Part shown: piece by piece, positions 11,246 to 20,085 of the stretch
Numbering within the stretch: the first letter of the stretch is position 1
Layout: the number at the start of each line of letters is the position of its first letter
From: Myxococcus virescens
Lineage (GTDB): Bacteria > Myxococcota > Myxococcia > Myxococcales > Myxococcaceae
DNA length: 64,000 nt
Assembly (NCBI RefSeq): GCF_900101905.1
Contig: NZ_FNAJ01000004.1
Span: forward strand, 310,001 to 374,000
Direction of reading: 5' to 3'
Translations under genes and position numbers: made by a program
The notes under the pieces: generated by a model
The model's input: only the letters and a program-made list of their open reading frames with translations
Databases searched by the model: none
Told to the model about the DNA's origin: nothing

Positions 11246-12769
11246 TCAGCCAGCGATGCGGTTGGCCAGCGCCTTCGCGGCCACCTGCCGGTCGTCGAAC
11301 ACGAGCTTCTCCTCGCCGACCTGCTGGTACGTCTCGTGGCCCTTGCCCGCGATGAGGACGACGTCGTCCGCGGACGCCAGGCTGATGGCCTGCTCGATGG
11401 CCGCGCGGCGGTCCGCGTCGACCAGGTAGCCCTTCTCACCGCTCTTCGCCTTGCCGGCGGAGATGCGGCGCAGGCCGCTCTTCTCGATGCCCGCGGTCAC
11501 CTGGGAGATGATCTCCTCCGGGTCCTCGGTGCGGGGGTTGTCGCTGGTGATGACGGCCAGGTCGGCGCCCTCACCCGCCACCGCGCCCATCAGCGGACGC
11601 TTGCCCTTGTCGCGGTCCCCGCCGCAGCCGAACACCGCGATGACGCGGCCCTTGGCCAGCGAGCGCGCCGCCTCGATGGAGCGCTTGAGCGCGTCATCCG
11701 TGTGCGCGTAGTCCACCAGCACCGCGGGGGCGCCAGACGGACCGTAGTTCTCCACGCGCTCCATGCGGCCGGCCACCGGCATCATCCGCTCGATGCCTTC
11801 CTGCACGTCGCGCCGCGCGAAGCCCGCGCCCAGGCCAATGCCCACCGCCAGGAGGATGTTCTCCAGGTTGTGGGGCCCCAGGAGCTTGCTCTTGAGCGGG
11901 ATGTCACCGGCGGGCGTCTTCAGCACGCCCTTGATGCCCTGGAGCGAGAAGCTCACGTCGGCCGCGGAAATCTCCCCGGAGCCCTGACGGCTGAACTTCC
12001 ACGCCATGCGCTTCTGGCCGCGCTGCTCGTTGTAGATGCGGCTGGCGTAGGTGTCGTCGCCGTTCACCACCGCCACGCCCGTGGCGGACAGGTTCTCCGC
12101 GAAGAGCTTCCGCTTGGACTGGAAGTAGTCCTCCATGTCCTTGTGGTAGTCGAGGTGGTCGCGGCTCAGGTTGGAGAAGCCCGCGGCCTTGAAGGTCAGC
12201 CCGTGCACGCGCTCCTGCGCGAGCGCATGGCTGGACACCTCCATGATGACCGTCTCCACGCCCGCCTCCACCATCTCCCGGAGGATGCGGTGCAGCTCCA
12301 GCGGATCCGGCGTGGTGTTGGCGCACTCCACCGTGCGGCCAGCGAACTTGTAGCCCAGCGTCCCGATGACACCGGTGGACGCGTACGCCGCGGTGCTCAT
12401 GGCCTCCAGCAGGTAGCTGGTGGTCGTCTTCCCGTTCGTACCGGTGATGCCCAGCAACGTCAGCTGGTCCGCCGGGCGGCCGTAGAAGTTGGCCGCGATG
12501 AGCGCCAGCGCCTTTCGAGCGCTGCTCACCTTGAAGAAGGGCACCTGAGAGGACGGCACCGGCTTCTCCGACACCACCGCCACGGCGCCACGGGACACGG
12601 CCTCACCGATGAACTGGGCCCCATCCTCCTTCGTGCCAGGAATGGCGACGAACAGGTCTCCCGGCTTCACGCGCCGCGAGTCCTGCGTCACACCGGTGAC
12701 GTCAACCGCGGAACGGCCGCCCGAGGTCTGCTCGGCACCACATCCTGCGAGGACATCCGTCAGCTTCAT
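11246..12769 (-). CDS. murE: UDP-N-acetylmuramoyl-tripeptide synthetase MurE (meso-diaminopimelate type)
   Basis: Adds the third stem amino acid to UDP-MurNAc-L-Ala-D-Glu. 507 residues. Motifs: VTQDSRRVKPGDLFVAIPG, ATP loop LGITGTNGKTTTSYLLEAM, NTTPDPLELHRIL, MEVSSHALAQERVHGL, SNLSRDHLDYHKDMEDYF and VDYAHTDDALKRSIEA. The C-terminal SDNPRTEDPEEII contains DNPR, the signature for meso-diaminopimelate rather than lysine, so the cell wall is predicted to be of the DAP type. A Lys in the central domain expected to be carbamylated lies near the DYFQSKRKLF segment. Confidence 0.95.
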   Translation of the reverse strand: MKLTDVLAGCGAEQTSGGRSAVDVTGVTQDSRRVKPGDLFVAIPGTKEDGAQFIGEAVSRGAVAVVSEKPVPSSQVPFFKVSSARKALALIAANFYGRPADQLTLLGITGTNGKTTTSYLLEAMSTAAYASTGVIGTLGYKFAGRTVECANTTPDPLELHRILREMVEAGVETVIMEVSSHALAQERVHGLTFKAAGFSNLSRDHLDYHKDMEDYFQSKRKLFAENLSATGVAVVNGDDTYASRIYNEQRGQKRMAWKFSRQGSGEISAADVSFSLQGIKGVLKTPAGDIPLKSKLLGPHNLENILLAVGIGLGAGFARRDVQEGIERMMPVAGRMERVENYGPSGAPAVLVDYAHTDDALKRSIEAARSLAKGRVIAVFGCGGDRDKGKRPLMGAVAGEGADLAVITSDNPRTEDPEEIISQVTAGIEKSGLRRISAGKAKSGEKGYLVDADRRAAIEQAISLASADDVVLIAGKGHETYQQVGEEKLVFDDRQVAAKALANRIAG

Positions 12770-12820
12770 CTCTTCCCCTTCACACGCATTGCAAGAGCGG
12801 GGCCTGGAGCGGACGCGGCC

Positions 12821-14839
12821 TTATTGCCGCGCGGCGAGCTCCAGCGTCACCCGGGCCCCCTTCTCCACCAGTGAACCGGCGGCGGGGGTTTGAGATACCA
12901 CGCGTCCACTGCCCAATACCTGTGGCTCCAGCGCCGCGGCGAGCAGCTTCACCACGGCCTCACGTCCTACTTCTCCCTGAAGGTCCGGCACACGCACCGT
13001 GCCGGGTTCAGGGGTCTCCGTCACCGCGTCCACCAGCGCCGTCCGGGCGGCGCCGGAGGCCTTCGCCCCCGACTTCGCCGCGGCAGGCGCGGGGGACTCG
13101 GCGGCCACGGCCACCTCGGGTGCCACCGTCCGGGACGGGGGCACGGCCAGGTGAGCCATGGCGGCGGTCGCAATCTCCTTGAAAGCAGGGGCAGCCACGG
13201 TCCCCCCGTATACGTCCGTCTTGGGTTCGTCCACTACGACAAGAATCACTGCTCGCGGAGACTCGGCCGGTACCACCCCAACAAAGGAGGCGATCCGCTT
13301 GTCCGAATACCCCCGCGCCACCGGGTCTGCCTTCTGCGCGGTGCCCGTCTTTCCGGCCACCCGGTAGTCCTCCATGGCGGCCTTGGTGGCCGTCCCTCCC
13401 TTGACCACCACGCTTTCGAGCATGCCCACGACCTGCCGGGCGACCTTCGCGGAGACCGCCCTGCGCAGCTCCGTGGGACGGTTTTCCAGCAGAACGACAC
13501 CGTCCGGGTCCACCACCTTCGACACCAGATAGGGCCGCATCAGCACCCCATCGTTGGCCAGCGCACCATAGGCGGCCGCAATCTGCACCGCCGTGGCCGT
13601 CATCCCCTGTCCGAAGGACTGGTTGGCCAGGGAGATCTCCGCCTTCGGGAACGGCAGGACGCCGCGCCCCTCGCCCGGCAGGGACAGGCCGGTGCGCTCG
13701 GTGAAGCCGAAGGTCTGGTAGCCCTTCACGAACTTCTCACGTCCCATGGCCTGGGCAATCTTCGCCATGCAGATGTTGGAGGACTTCTGGAGGATGCCCT
13801 GCGGGGTGAGCCAGCCGTAGGGATGGGTGTCGTTGATGGTGTGGCGGCCCACCCGCCAGGCGCCGTTCTCACAGAAGAAGAGGCTGTCGGCGGTGATGGC
13901 CTTCTCTTCCATCGCCGCGGCCACCACGAAGGCCTTCAGCGTGGAGCCCGGCTCGAAGGTGTCCAGGGCGGCGCGGTTGCGCATGCCCGAGCGCGAGCTG
14001 GACTCCGGCGTGTTGGGGTTGAAGCGCGGGTGGTTGGCCACGGCGAGCAGCTCGCCCGTGCGGGGATCCAACACCACCGCCATGCCGGCCACGGCCTTGG
14101 CATCCTCCACCGCGCGGCTGAGCGCCTTCTCCGCGACGTACTGGAGGTGGCGGTCCAACGTGAGGGTGACGGCGGCGCCCTGGCGCTGGAGCGGATCCAA
14201 CGCGCCCTGCACCAGCAGCTTGCGGCCCTTGGCGTCACGGAAGCCGGAGGTGGAGGAGTTCTGCCCGGACAGCTCGTCCTGGAAGGCCAGCTCCAGGCCC
14301 TCCAGGCCGCGGCCGTCCATGCCCACCGTGCCCACCACGTGGGCGCCCAGCTCGCGCTGGGGATAGAAGCGCTTGGGCTCCTTGGAGAAGCCCATGCCCG
14401 GCAGCGCCAGCGCCTTCACCGCGGCGACCTCGGCGGGCTTGGCCTGGCGCTTCACCCAGGCGAAGCGCTTGGCCCGGGCCAGGCGCGCGCCCAGCTCGTC
14501 GGGGTCCAGCTTCAGCGCCTTGGCCAGCGCCCGGGACGCGGCCTTCACGTCGGGCAGCATGGAGGGGTCCACCCAGATGGAGTCCACCTCCACGCTCTGG
14601 GCCAGCGGCGTGCCGCGCCGGTCGAAGATGTCGCCGCGGCGGGCCGGAATCTCGATGTGCCGGACGTACTGGTCCTGCGCCATGCCGCGCAGCTTCTCCT
14701 GCTCGAAGACCTGGAGCTGCACCGCACGACCCAAGGCGACGCCGAGCAGCATCAGGAACAGCCCGAACAGCAGCCGTACCCGCAGCTTCAGCCACTTCGC
14801 GTTGGGCTCGGGAGCCCGCGCCGCCTTGAAATCCCTCAC
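12821..14839 (-). CDS. ftsI: Septal transpeptidase FtsI (class B PBP) with C-terminal PASTA domain
   Basis: Class B penicillin-binding protein that cross-links septal peptidoglycan. 672 residues from the GTG at 14839 (GTGA overlap with ftsL). Order: short cytoplasmic tail, one membrane helix (about 22-42), pedestal domain beginning HIEIPARRGDIFDRRGTPLA, transpeptidase domain with the active-site SxxK at Ser299 (FEPGSTLKAF), the SSN motif in ILQKSSNICMAK, and KTGTAQ at about Lys497. After an Ala-rich linker there is one PASTA domain (about 610-672; RVPDLQGEVGREAVVKLL). PASTA is common in Gram-positive and SpoVD-type PBPs but absent from E. coli FtsI, so the tail may sense or bind glycan. Confidence 0.95.
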   Translation of the reverse strand: MRDFKAARAPEPNAKWLKLRVRLLFGLFLMLLGVALGRAVQLQVFEQEKLRGMAQDQYVRHIEIPARRGDIFDRRGTPLAQSVEVDSIWVDPSMLPDVKAASRALAKALKLDPDELGARLARAKRFAWVKRQAKPAEVAAVKALALPGMGFSKEPKRFYPQRELGAHVVGTVGMDGRGLEGLELAFQDELSGQNSSTSGFRDAKGRKLLVQGALDPLQRQGAAVTLTLDRHLQYVAEKALSRAVEDAKAVAGMAVVLDPRTGELLAVANHPRFNPNTPESSSRSGMRNRAALDTFEPGSTLKAFVVAAAMEEKAITADSLFFCENGAWRVGRHTINDTHPYGWLTPQGILQKSSNICMAKIAQAMGREKFVKGYQTFGFTERTGLSLPGEGRGVLPFPKAEISLANQSFGQGMTATAVQIAAAYGALANDGVLMRPYLVSKVVDPDGVVLLENRPTELRRAVSAKVARQVVGMLESVVVKGGTATKAAMEDYRVAGKTGTAQKADPVARGYSDKRIASFVGVVPAESPRAVILVVVDEPKTDVYGGTVAAPAFKEIATAAMAHLAVPPSRTVAPEVAVAAESPAPAAAKSGAKASGAARTALVDAVTETPEPGTVRVPDLQGEVGREAVVKLLAAALEPQVLGSGRVVSQTPAAGSLVEKGARVTLELAARQ

Positions 14840-15255
14840 CGACCGGCTCCGGCGCGGCCCGCCACGCGGGCGGTGGGCTGCGTGGCGTCCGAGGACTCCG
14901 CGCGCGCCCCGCTGCCACGCGCCGGCTTCTCCGCCGACAGCGACACCACGGCGCCGCCGCGCGGCATGGCCATGTTCAGCTGCTCACGCGCCACGCGCTC
15001 CAGCCGGCCCGGCGCCTTGAGCGTGGCCAGCTCCAGCTTCAGCCGGTCATTCTCGCGCGTGAGGATGCGGCTCTCCGCCTCCTCGCGCGACAGGCGGTAG
15101 CCCATGTCCACCACCAGCACCCGGCTGGTGACGTGCAGGATGCCCACCGCCGCGAAGAGGGCGAAGAGGCACACGGCCGGCAGCAGGTGCAGCAGCACGC
15201 CGCCCACCGTCACGGAAGAACGCAACGCCGACACCCGGGAGTGCACCTTGCTCAT
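14836..15255 (-). CDS. ftsL: Cell division protein FtsL
   Basis: Small bitopic divisome protein that pairs with FtsB/DivIC through a coiled coil and helps activate FtsWI. 139 residues: an N-terminal cytoplasmic tail, one membrane helix (about 20-42), a heptad-like helix (about 50-85: [20 protein letters not shown]) and a low-complexity Ala/Arg/Gly C-terminal tail. Sequence identity in this family is low, so the call leans on topology and on position between rsmH and ftsI. Both ends overlap neighbours by four bases (ATGA with rsmH, GTGA with ftsI). Confidence 0.85.
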   Translation of the reverse strand: MSKVHSRVSALRSSVTVGGVLLHLLPAVCLFALFAAVGILHVTSRVLVVDMGYRLSREEAESRILTRENDRLKLELATLKAPGRLERVAREQLNMAMPRGGAVVSLSAEKPARGSGARAESSDATQPTARVAGRAGAGR

Positions 15256-16166
15256 CGGAGTTTCTCCACCACGCGCAGATGCGCGCTGCGTGAACGGGGA
15301 TTGGCTTCGACCTCCGCCTCGGAGGCGGCCACGGCCTTCTTCGTCACCAGGGCGAAATCACCCACCCCGCTGCAGACGCACACGGGCAGGCCCGGCGGAC
15401 AGGTGCAGCGCCCCGCGAGCGCGCGGAACGCCTCCTTCACCTTCCGGTCCTCCAGGGAGTGGAAGGCGATGACGGCGGCGCGGCCCCCCACCTTGAGGAG
15501 CCCGGGGATGGCGGCCAGCAGCGCGTCCAGCGCCTCCAGCTCGCCGTTGACGGCCATGCGCAGCGCCTGGAAGGTCCGGGTGGCCACGTGGATGCGGTTG
15601 GGCCACGCCTTGCGCGGCACCGCCCGCTTCACGACCTCCGCGGCCTCCAGCGTGCGCGTGGGCAGGGCCTTCTTCAGCTCGCGGGCAATGGGCCGCGCGA
15701 AGGGCTCTTCACCGTAGTCCTTGAGGATGCGGACCAGCTCGCGCTCATCCGTGGTGGCGATCAGCTCCGCCGCCGTCGGGCCGTCCGGCCCCATGCGCAT
15801 GTCCAGCGGGCCGTCCTTGGAGAAGGAGAAGCCGCGCTCGGCCACGTCCAGCTGCGGCGACGACACGCCCAGGTCCACCAGCACGCCATCCACGGGCAGC
15901 AGGTCCGCGGCGACGCGGGGCAGCTCGGCGAAATTGCCGGCGCGGCCCTGGAAGCGCGGGTTCGCGCCCAGGCGCGCGGTGGCCGCGGCGAGCGCCACCG
16001 GATCCCGGTCCACGCCGACCACCGTGGCGCCCGAGGCCAGCAGCGCCTCCGAGTGGCCACCGCCACCCAGCGTCCCGTCAATGATGACCCGCCCATCCGC
16101 CGGCTGGAGCAGCGCCACTGCTTCCCGCAGGAGGACGGTCTGGTGCTGGAAGTCCGAAGCCGTCAC
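15252..16166 (-). CDS. rsmH: 16S rRNA (cytosine1402-N4)-methyltransferase RsmH
   Basis: SAM-dependent methyltransferase (formerly MraW) that modifies C1402 in the ribosomal decoding centre. 304 residues from the GTG at 16166. The N-terminus reads [19 protein letters not shown], followed by the SAM loop [16 protein letters not shown], then [35 protein letters not shown] and the late [16 protein letters not shown]. The C-terminal Cys-rich stretch [12 protein letters not shown] is typical of the family. It starts six bases after the stop of the STAS gene. Confidence 0.96.
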   Translation of the reverse strand: MTASDFQHQTVLLREAVALLQPADGRVIIDGTLGGGGHSEALLASGATVVGVDRDPVALAAATARLGANPRFQGRAGNFAELPRVAADLLPVDGVLVDLGVSSPQLDVAERGFSFSKDGPLDMRMGPDGPTAAELIATTDERELVRILKDYGEEPFARPIARELKKALPTRTLEAAEVVKRAVPRKAWPNRIHVATRTFQALRMAVNGELEALDALLAAIPGLLKVGGRAAVIAFHSLEDRKVKEAFRALAGRCTCPPGLPVCVCSGVGDFALVTKKAVAASEAEVEANPRSRSAHLRVVEKLR

Positions 16167-16172
16167 GGGCCG

Positions 16173-16559
16173 TCAGACGAAGGGTGCCCGCGCCAGCGCG
16201 AAGGCGGCTCGGGCATCGTTCATGTGCGGGTAGATTTCGAAACAGTCGTGCGCGCCGGCCGCGCGGAAGATGGCGGCCAGGTACGGCGACAGTCCGGACA
16301 GCTTCACGTCCCCACCGGCGCGGCGGAAGGCATCCGTGCGCGCCATCAGCGGCTTGACGCCGCGGTAGTTCAGGTGCCCCACGTCCCCGAAGTCCAGCAC
16401 CACCTGACGCGTGCCGCGCTGCAGCTTGCGGCCCAGGTCGTCGCACAGCTCGAGCAGGTCCTGCTCGCTCAGCTCGCCCTCCAGCATGAGCGTCTCGACA
16501 CGGCCGGCGGCCATCGCCGCGCCCGCCAACCCTGGCCGAACCTCCAGAACCTGGTTCAT
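16173..16559 (-). CDS. STAS-domain protein inserted between mraZ and rsmH
   Basis: 128-residue soluble protein with a single STAS (anti-anti-sigma-like) fold: ETLMLEGELSEQDLLELCDD, then RQVVLDFGDVGHLNYRGVKP and the later DVKLSGLSPYLAAIFRAAGA. In phosphorylatable STAS proteins the loop reads like DSSG; here it reads LNYRG, so the usual Ser is missing and control by an anti-sigma kinase is unlikely. The ATG at 16559 has GGGAGGG about ten bases upstream. It sits inside the dcw operon, a place most bacteria leave empty. Function is not known; a structural or scaffold role in division or envelope synthesis is only an inference from position. Confidence 0.82.
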   Translation of the reverse strand: MNQVLEVRPGLAGAAMAAGRVETLMLEGELSEQDLLELCDDLGRKLQRGTRQVVLDFGDVGHLNYRGVKPLMARTDAFRRAGGDVKLSGLSPYLAAIFRAAGAHDCFEIYPHMNDARAAFALARAPFV

Positions 16560-16605
16560 ACGCTTGCCACCCTCCCGGTACTTCGGGGTCCTGTCGACTT
16601 TCCCG

Positions 16606-17058
16606 TCACGCTTGCCGCAGCTCGGCGAGCACCTTCATCACGTCCGCGGAGGTCGCTTCCTGGCGCGCTTCTTCCTGCGCCTTCGCCCACCCCTCCCGGC
16701 TCCACAGCTCGATGACCTTCACCATCCCCGCCCACACCACGTCCTTCTCCAGCCCCGCATAGGAGCGGAGCGTCGGAGGGATGAGCAGGCGCCCCAGCTT
16801 GTCCAGCGGGCACTCCTGCGCGCTGGCCACGTACAAGCGCATCAGCGTCTTCACCCCAGGCTCCATCGGGTTGCGCTTGGCCAACGACAGCTCCAGCGCT
16901 TCCCACTCCCGCACCGGGTAGGCGTGGAGGCATCGGTCGAGCGCCGTCGTGAGGATGAGCCTCTCGTCGTAGGCGCCCACCAGCGTGTCCCGGAGCTTCG
17001 CCGGGAGGCTCGTCCGCCCCTTCGCGTCGATCTGGTGCTCATAGACGCCTCGGAACAC
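16606..17058 (-). CDS. mraZ: Transcriptional regulator MraZ
   Basis: Ring-forming DNA-binding protein with two tandem AbrB-like (MraZ) domains that represses or tunes its own dcw operon. 150 residues. Domain 1 begins [20 protein letters not shown] and domain 2 has [19 protein letters not shown]; both carry the DxxGR signature. The GTG at 17058 has AAGGTGGA about ten bases upstream. It is the first gene of the leftward dcw operon, and three phased AGTGG repeats that fit MraZ boxes lie just upstream, so autoregulation is likely. Confidence 0.95.
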   Translation of the reverse strand: MFRGVYEHQIDAKGRTSLPAKLRDTLVGAYDERLILTTALDRCLHAYPVREWEALELSLAKRNPMEPGVKTLMRLYVASAQECPLDKLGRLLIPPTLRSYAGLEKDVVWAGMVKVIELWSREGWAKAQEEARQEATSADVMKVLAELRQA

Positions 17059-17099
17059 TCGGGACGATCCACCTTTTCAGCCCGCTGAGGGATGAACCT

Positions 17100-17124
17100 C
17101 CACTCCTTCCCACTGCTTGCCACT
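17100..17124 (-). promoter_or_regulatory. MraZ boxes: three AGTGG repeats with 10-bp period
   Basis: CCACT on the plus strand (AGTGG on the coding strand) occurs at 17100, 17110 and 17120, exactly one DNA turn apart. MraZ-box operators described in other bacteria are runs of short GTG-containing repeats with about 10-bp spacing. The run lies between the -10 element and mraZ, roughly +5 to +29, a suitable place for autorepression. Confidence 0.75.
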
Positions 17125-17135
17125 TCCGGGCGGCA

Positions 17136-17164
17136 TACATACGCGCCCCACCTGGGGGGGTCAA
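17136..17164 (-). promoter_or_regulatory. Candidate sigma-A promoter of the dcw operon
   Basis: Reading leftward, TTGACC (17164-17159) and TATGTA (17141-17136) are separated by 17 bases. Transcription would start near 17129, just before the MraZ boxes, giving a leader of about 70 bases ahead of mraZ. No other good vegetative promoter is obvious between mraZ and ftsA. Confidence 0.65.
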
Positions 17165-17242
17165 GAAACCGCAACAGGTTGAAACAGCGGTTTGTCCGCG
17201 CCGGACGTCCGGAAAGGCCGTCACACCTGGAAGGTCCAGTGG

Positions 17243-17271
17243 TTGGCGCCGTACGACGCCCTACCTATTGC
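17243..17271 (+). promoter_or_regulatory. Candidate promoter for the divergent PilZ gene
   Basis: TTGGCG (17243-17248), 17-base spacer, TATTGC (17266-17271). It would start transcription near 17278, giving a leader of about 45 bases to the GTG at 17323. The match is moderate and the site was picked because it fits the spacing and gene position. Confidence 0.35.
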
Positions 17272-17322
17272 GCTGGGGTAAACTTGAGTTCCCCCCTGAC
17301 CCAGGCGCAAAGTGTCAGTCGC

Positions 17323-18033
17323 GTGAACACGAACGTTCGGCTGAAGGTGGCCTACAAGACGCCGCAGTCCCTGGTGGGGGAGTACACGCGCAGTGTCGGC
17401 CTGGGGGGCGTCACCCTGGAGACGCGCCGCAGCCTGCCGCTGGGGACCCGCTTCACCTTTGAACTCCATGCGGGCGGTGTGCCTCGACCCGTGGAAGTGC
17501 TGGGGGAAGTGGTCCAGGTCGTCCCACACGAGGAGTCCCAGCGCTTCCTCCTCACCGTCCGCTATGGGGTCGGAGAAGACCGCAGCGCGTTGGACGCCAT
17601 CCTCCAGCGCATCTACTCCGCCGATGAACGCTCCGGCCTGCGCCGCTTCCCACGGCTGCCCCTGTACCTGCGCGCCGTCGAGGCGGCCCCCCTGTCCCCG
17701 GGCTTCGTCGTCCGGGACATCTCCCGGGGCGGCGTGGGCCTGGAGGTGCAGGCCCCTGCCCTGCCGCGCCAGGTGAAGGTGGGCACGCCCTTCCTGCTGG
17801 AGATGGACTTCCGGGAGGGGCCCATGATGCTGCACGGCGAGGTGGTGTGGACCTCCTCGGTGCCCCGGAAGAACTCGGGGACGGTGGCGCCGGGCTTCGG
17901 CGCCACCTTCGGCCGGCTCCGGCCGGACATGCAGCAGCGGCTGGAGGGGCTGTTGTCCCTGGCCACACTGCCGCCCGTCCCCTGGAAGGCCCGGGTGAGC
18001 TTCGGCATGGAGGCCGTCGCGCGGATGCCGTGA
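17323..18033 (+). CDS. Two-domain PilZ protein (TIGR02266-like N-terminus)
   Basis: Likely c-di-GMP effector or PilZ-like adaptor, 236 residues. The N-terminal half (NVRLKVAYKTPQSLVGEYTR... LETRRSLPLGTRFTFELH) resembles the PilZ-like domain expanded in myxobacteria but has SVGLGG where a ligand-binding PilZ has DxSxxG, so it is probably degenerate. The second half is canonical: RRFPR (about residues 107-111) for RxxxR and DISRGG (about 132-137) for DxSxxG. The start is uncertain: GTG 17323 is chosen; a TTG at 17284 (13 residues longer) is also possible. It is divergent from mraZ, with 264 bases between starts. Confidence 0.82.
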   Translation: MNTNVRLKVAYKTPQSLVGEYTRSVGLGGVTLETRRSLPLGTRFTFELHAGGVPRPVEVLGEVVQVVPHEESQRFLLTVRYGVGEDRSALDAILQRIYSADERSGLRRFPRLPLYLRAVEAAPLSPGFVVRDISRGGVGLEVQAPALPRQVKVGTPFLLEMDFREGPMMLHGEVVWTSSVPRKNSGTVAPGFGATFGRLRPDMQQRLEGLLSLATLPPVPWKARVSFGMEAVARMP

Positions 18034-18054
18034 CGGCCCGGAGGCCCCCGCGGG

Positions 18055-19860
18055 CTACACCGCGCCCAGGGGGTAGCCGCCCGCGGACTCCAGGGCCGCC
18101 ACCACCGTCTCCCGCAGCGCCGCCGGGTCATACGGCGTGAAGACGTCCAGCGTGCCCAGGCGCTCGAGCTCCTGGTCGAGCGCGTCCCCCTTCAACGTGG
18201 CGCACAGCGCGCGCCGCGTCCTGTCGTAGGCGCGGGGGATGGCGTCCAGCGCGTAGAGCTGCGTCATCGCCACCCGCACCGGGTCCAACGCGCCGGACGT
18301 GGCGGCCTGGCGCGTGCGCGTCACCATGGAGTCCAGGGCGAAGGCGTCCATCACCACGTCCGACAGGGCCGCGAGCACCTCCTGGTGCTGCTCCAGCTCC
18401 GGACCGAACGTCTCCGCCGCCACGCGCAGGCCGTGGAGCGCCAGGTGCTTGGCGGCCTCGGCGGCGACCTCCTGCGGGGCCAGGGCGTCCTGCACGCGCG
18501 CGCGGGGCCGCTCGCCCCGGGACAGCGCCTCCGCCACGTTGCCGGCCATGGCGAACAGCGGCAGGTCTCCCTTCACCGCGCGCTTGAGGAGCATGCCGGT
18601 GATGAGCATGCGGTTGATTTCGTTGGTGCCCTCGAAGATGCGGTTGATGCGCGCGTCGCGGTACGAGCGCTCCACCGGGTACTCCTCGATGTAGCCCGCG
18701 CCACCGTGGAGCTGGACGGCGTCGTCCACGAGGTGGCCGAAGGACTCCGAGCCGTGCACCTTCATGATGGAGGACTCGATGGCGTACTCCTCCACCGCCT
18801 CCAGGAGGCGCGCCTCGTAGCCCGGGGCGTCCTTGTCCCCCTGCCCCAGGCGCGCGTCCACGAGCCCGGCGGTGCGGTACGTCATGCTCTCCACCGCGTA
18901 GACGAGCGCGGCCATGCGGGCCAGCTTCTCGCGTGACAGCGGGAACTGGACGATGGGCGCGTTGAACTGCTTGCGCTCCTGCGTGAAGCGCAGCGCGTTC
19001 TGGAGCTGGAGCTTCATGCCCCCCAGCACACCCGCGCCCAGCTTGAGGCGGCCGTAGTTGAGGATGTTGAAGGCAATCTTGTGGCCCTTGCCCACCTCGC
19101 CCAGCTGGTTCTCCACCGGGACGCGCGCGTCCTCGAAGTAGAGCGGGCACGTGGAAGAGCCGCGGATGCCCATCTTGTGCTCCTCCGGCCCCACGGTGAG
19201 GCCGGGCGTGTCCTTCTCCACGATGAAGCCGGTGAACTTGTCCCCGTCCACCTTCGCGAAGACGACGAACACGTCCGCGAAGGCCGCGTTGGTGATGTAG
19301 AGCTTGGAGCCGTTGAGAATCCAGTGCTTGCCGTCGGGGGACCGGACCGCCTTCGTCTTCGCGCCCAGCGCGTCACTGCCGCTGCCCTGCTCCGTGAGCG
19401 CGTAGGCCGCCACCCACTCCCCCGTGGCCAGCTTCGGCAGGTACTTCGCCTTCTGCTCGGCGTTGCCGAACCAGACGATGGGCAACGTCCCGATGCCGGT
19501 GTGCGCGCCGAACGTCACCGACCAGGAGCCGTTGAGGCTCATGGCCTCCGCCAGCAGCAGCGACGTCGTCTTGTCCAGGCCAGTGCCGCCGTAGGCCTCG
19601 GGGATGTCCACGCTCAGCAGGCCCAGCTCGCCGGCCTGTCGCAGCAACTGGCGCAGGAGCGCGTTGTCCTTGGCCTCGATTCGCTCGGACAGGGGGAGGA
19701 CCTGCTCGCGGGAGAACTGGAGCGCCGTCTTGAAGAAGAGGCGCTGCTCCTCCGTGAAGGTCTCCGGGGTGAGGATGCGGGCCGAGCCCACCTCCTCGAA
19801 GAGGAACGCGCCCCCGGGAGCAAGCACCTGCTGCGAAGTGGGCTTGGATGCGGCATCCAT
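18055..19860 (-). CDS. Acyl-CoA dehydrogenase, long (VLCAD/ACAD9-like) form
   Basis: FAD enzyme for the first step of fatty-acid beta-oxidation. 601 residues, about 200 longer than short/medium-chain enzymes because of a C-terminal helical extension, as in VLCAD/ACAD9-type proteins. Seen: PEAYGGTGLDKTTSLLLAE, the flavin/substrate motif AYALTEQGSGSDALGAKT, LYITNAAFADVFVVFAKV, the catalytic Glu in RIFEGTNEINRMLITGM, and a late YDRTRRALCATLKGD. The ATG at 19860 has a strong GGAGGGAG ribosome site. It is monocistronic in appearance and converges with the PilZ gene. Confidence 0.92.
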   Translation of the reverse strand: MDAASKPTSQQVLAPGGAFLFEEVGSARILTPETFTEEQRLFFKTALQFSREQVLPLSERIEAKDNALLRQLLRQAGELGLLSVDIPEAYGGTGLDKTTSLLLAEAMSLNGSWSVTFGAHTGIGTLPIVWFGNAEQKAKYLPKLATGEWVAAYALTEQGSGSDALGAKTKAVRSPDGKHWILNGSKLYITNAAFADVFVVFAKVDGDKFTGFIVEKDTPGLTVGPEEHKMGIRGSSTCPLYFEDARVPVENQLGEVGKGHKIAFNILNYGRLKLGAGVLGGMKLQLQNALRFTQERKQFNAPIVQFPLSREKLARMAALVYAVESMTYRTAGLVDARLGQGDKDAPGYEARLLEAVEEYAIESSIMKVHGSESFGHLVDDAVQLHGGAGYIEEYPVERSYRDARINRIFEGTNEINRMLITGMLLKRAVKGDLPLFAMAGNVAEALSRGERPRARVQDALAPQEVAAEAAKHLALHGLRVAAETFGPELEQHQEVLAALSDVVMDAFALDSMVTRTRQAATSGALDPVRVAMTQLYALDAIPRAYDRTRRALCATLKGDALDQELERLGTLDVFTPYDPAALRETVVAALESAGGYPLGAV

Positions 19861-20085
19861 GAGTCTCCCTCCAGCGGGCGAGCGCACCCCGCCCTGGGGC
19901 CTGAATCTAATCCTCCGGCCGGAAGTCGCCCGTGAAGACCCGGCGAGTCCTCGCCAGTCCACTGCCCTGCTGCGCTTCAGATGAGGCCCGCTGTCCGGCA
20001 GGCAGCGTCTTCCCGCAAGCGAAGGGGCGAGCGGTGCCCTTCAAGCCAGCCGAAGCAGGCGGTCCTGGACACCGCGCGCGCCTGG

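Noticed and set aside
9800-12874. A 1024-codon open frame on the plus strand opposite murF and murE
   Set aside because: It is a GC-skew shadow: His/Arg/Gln-rich, no motifs, and exactly opposite two well-identified Mur ligases.
12890-15100. A 736-codon open frame on the plus strand opposite ftsI and ftsL
   Set aside because: Low-complexity His/Arg/Gly/Leu composition with no domain, and the opposite strand carries clear genes with coupled starts.
17092-17322. N-terminal extension of the PilZ gene
   Set aside because: It would start inside the MraZ-box/dcw promoter region, and the sequence lacks any PilZ similarity.
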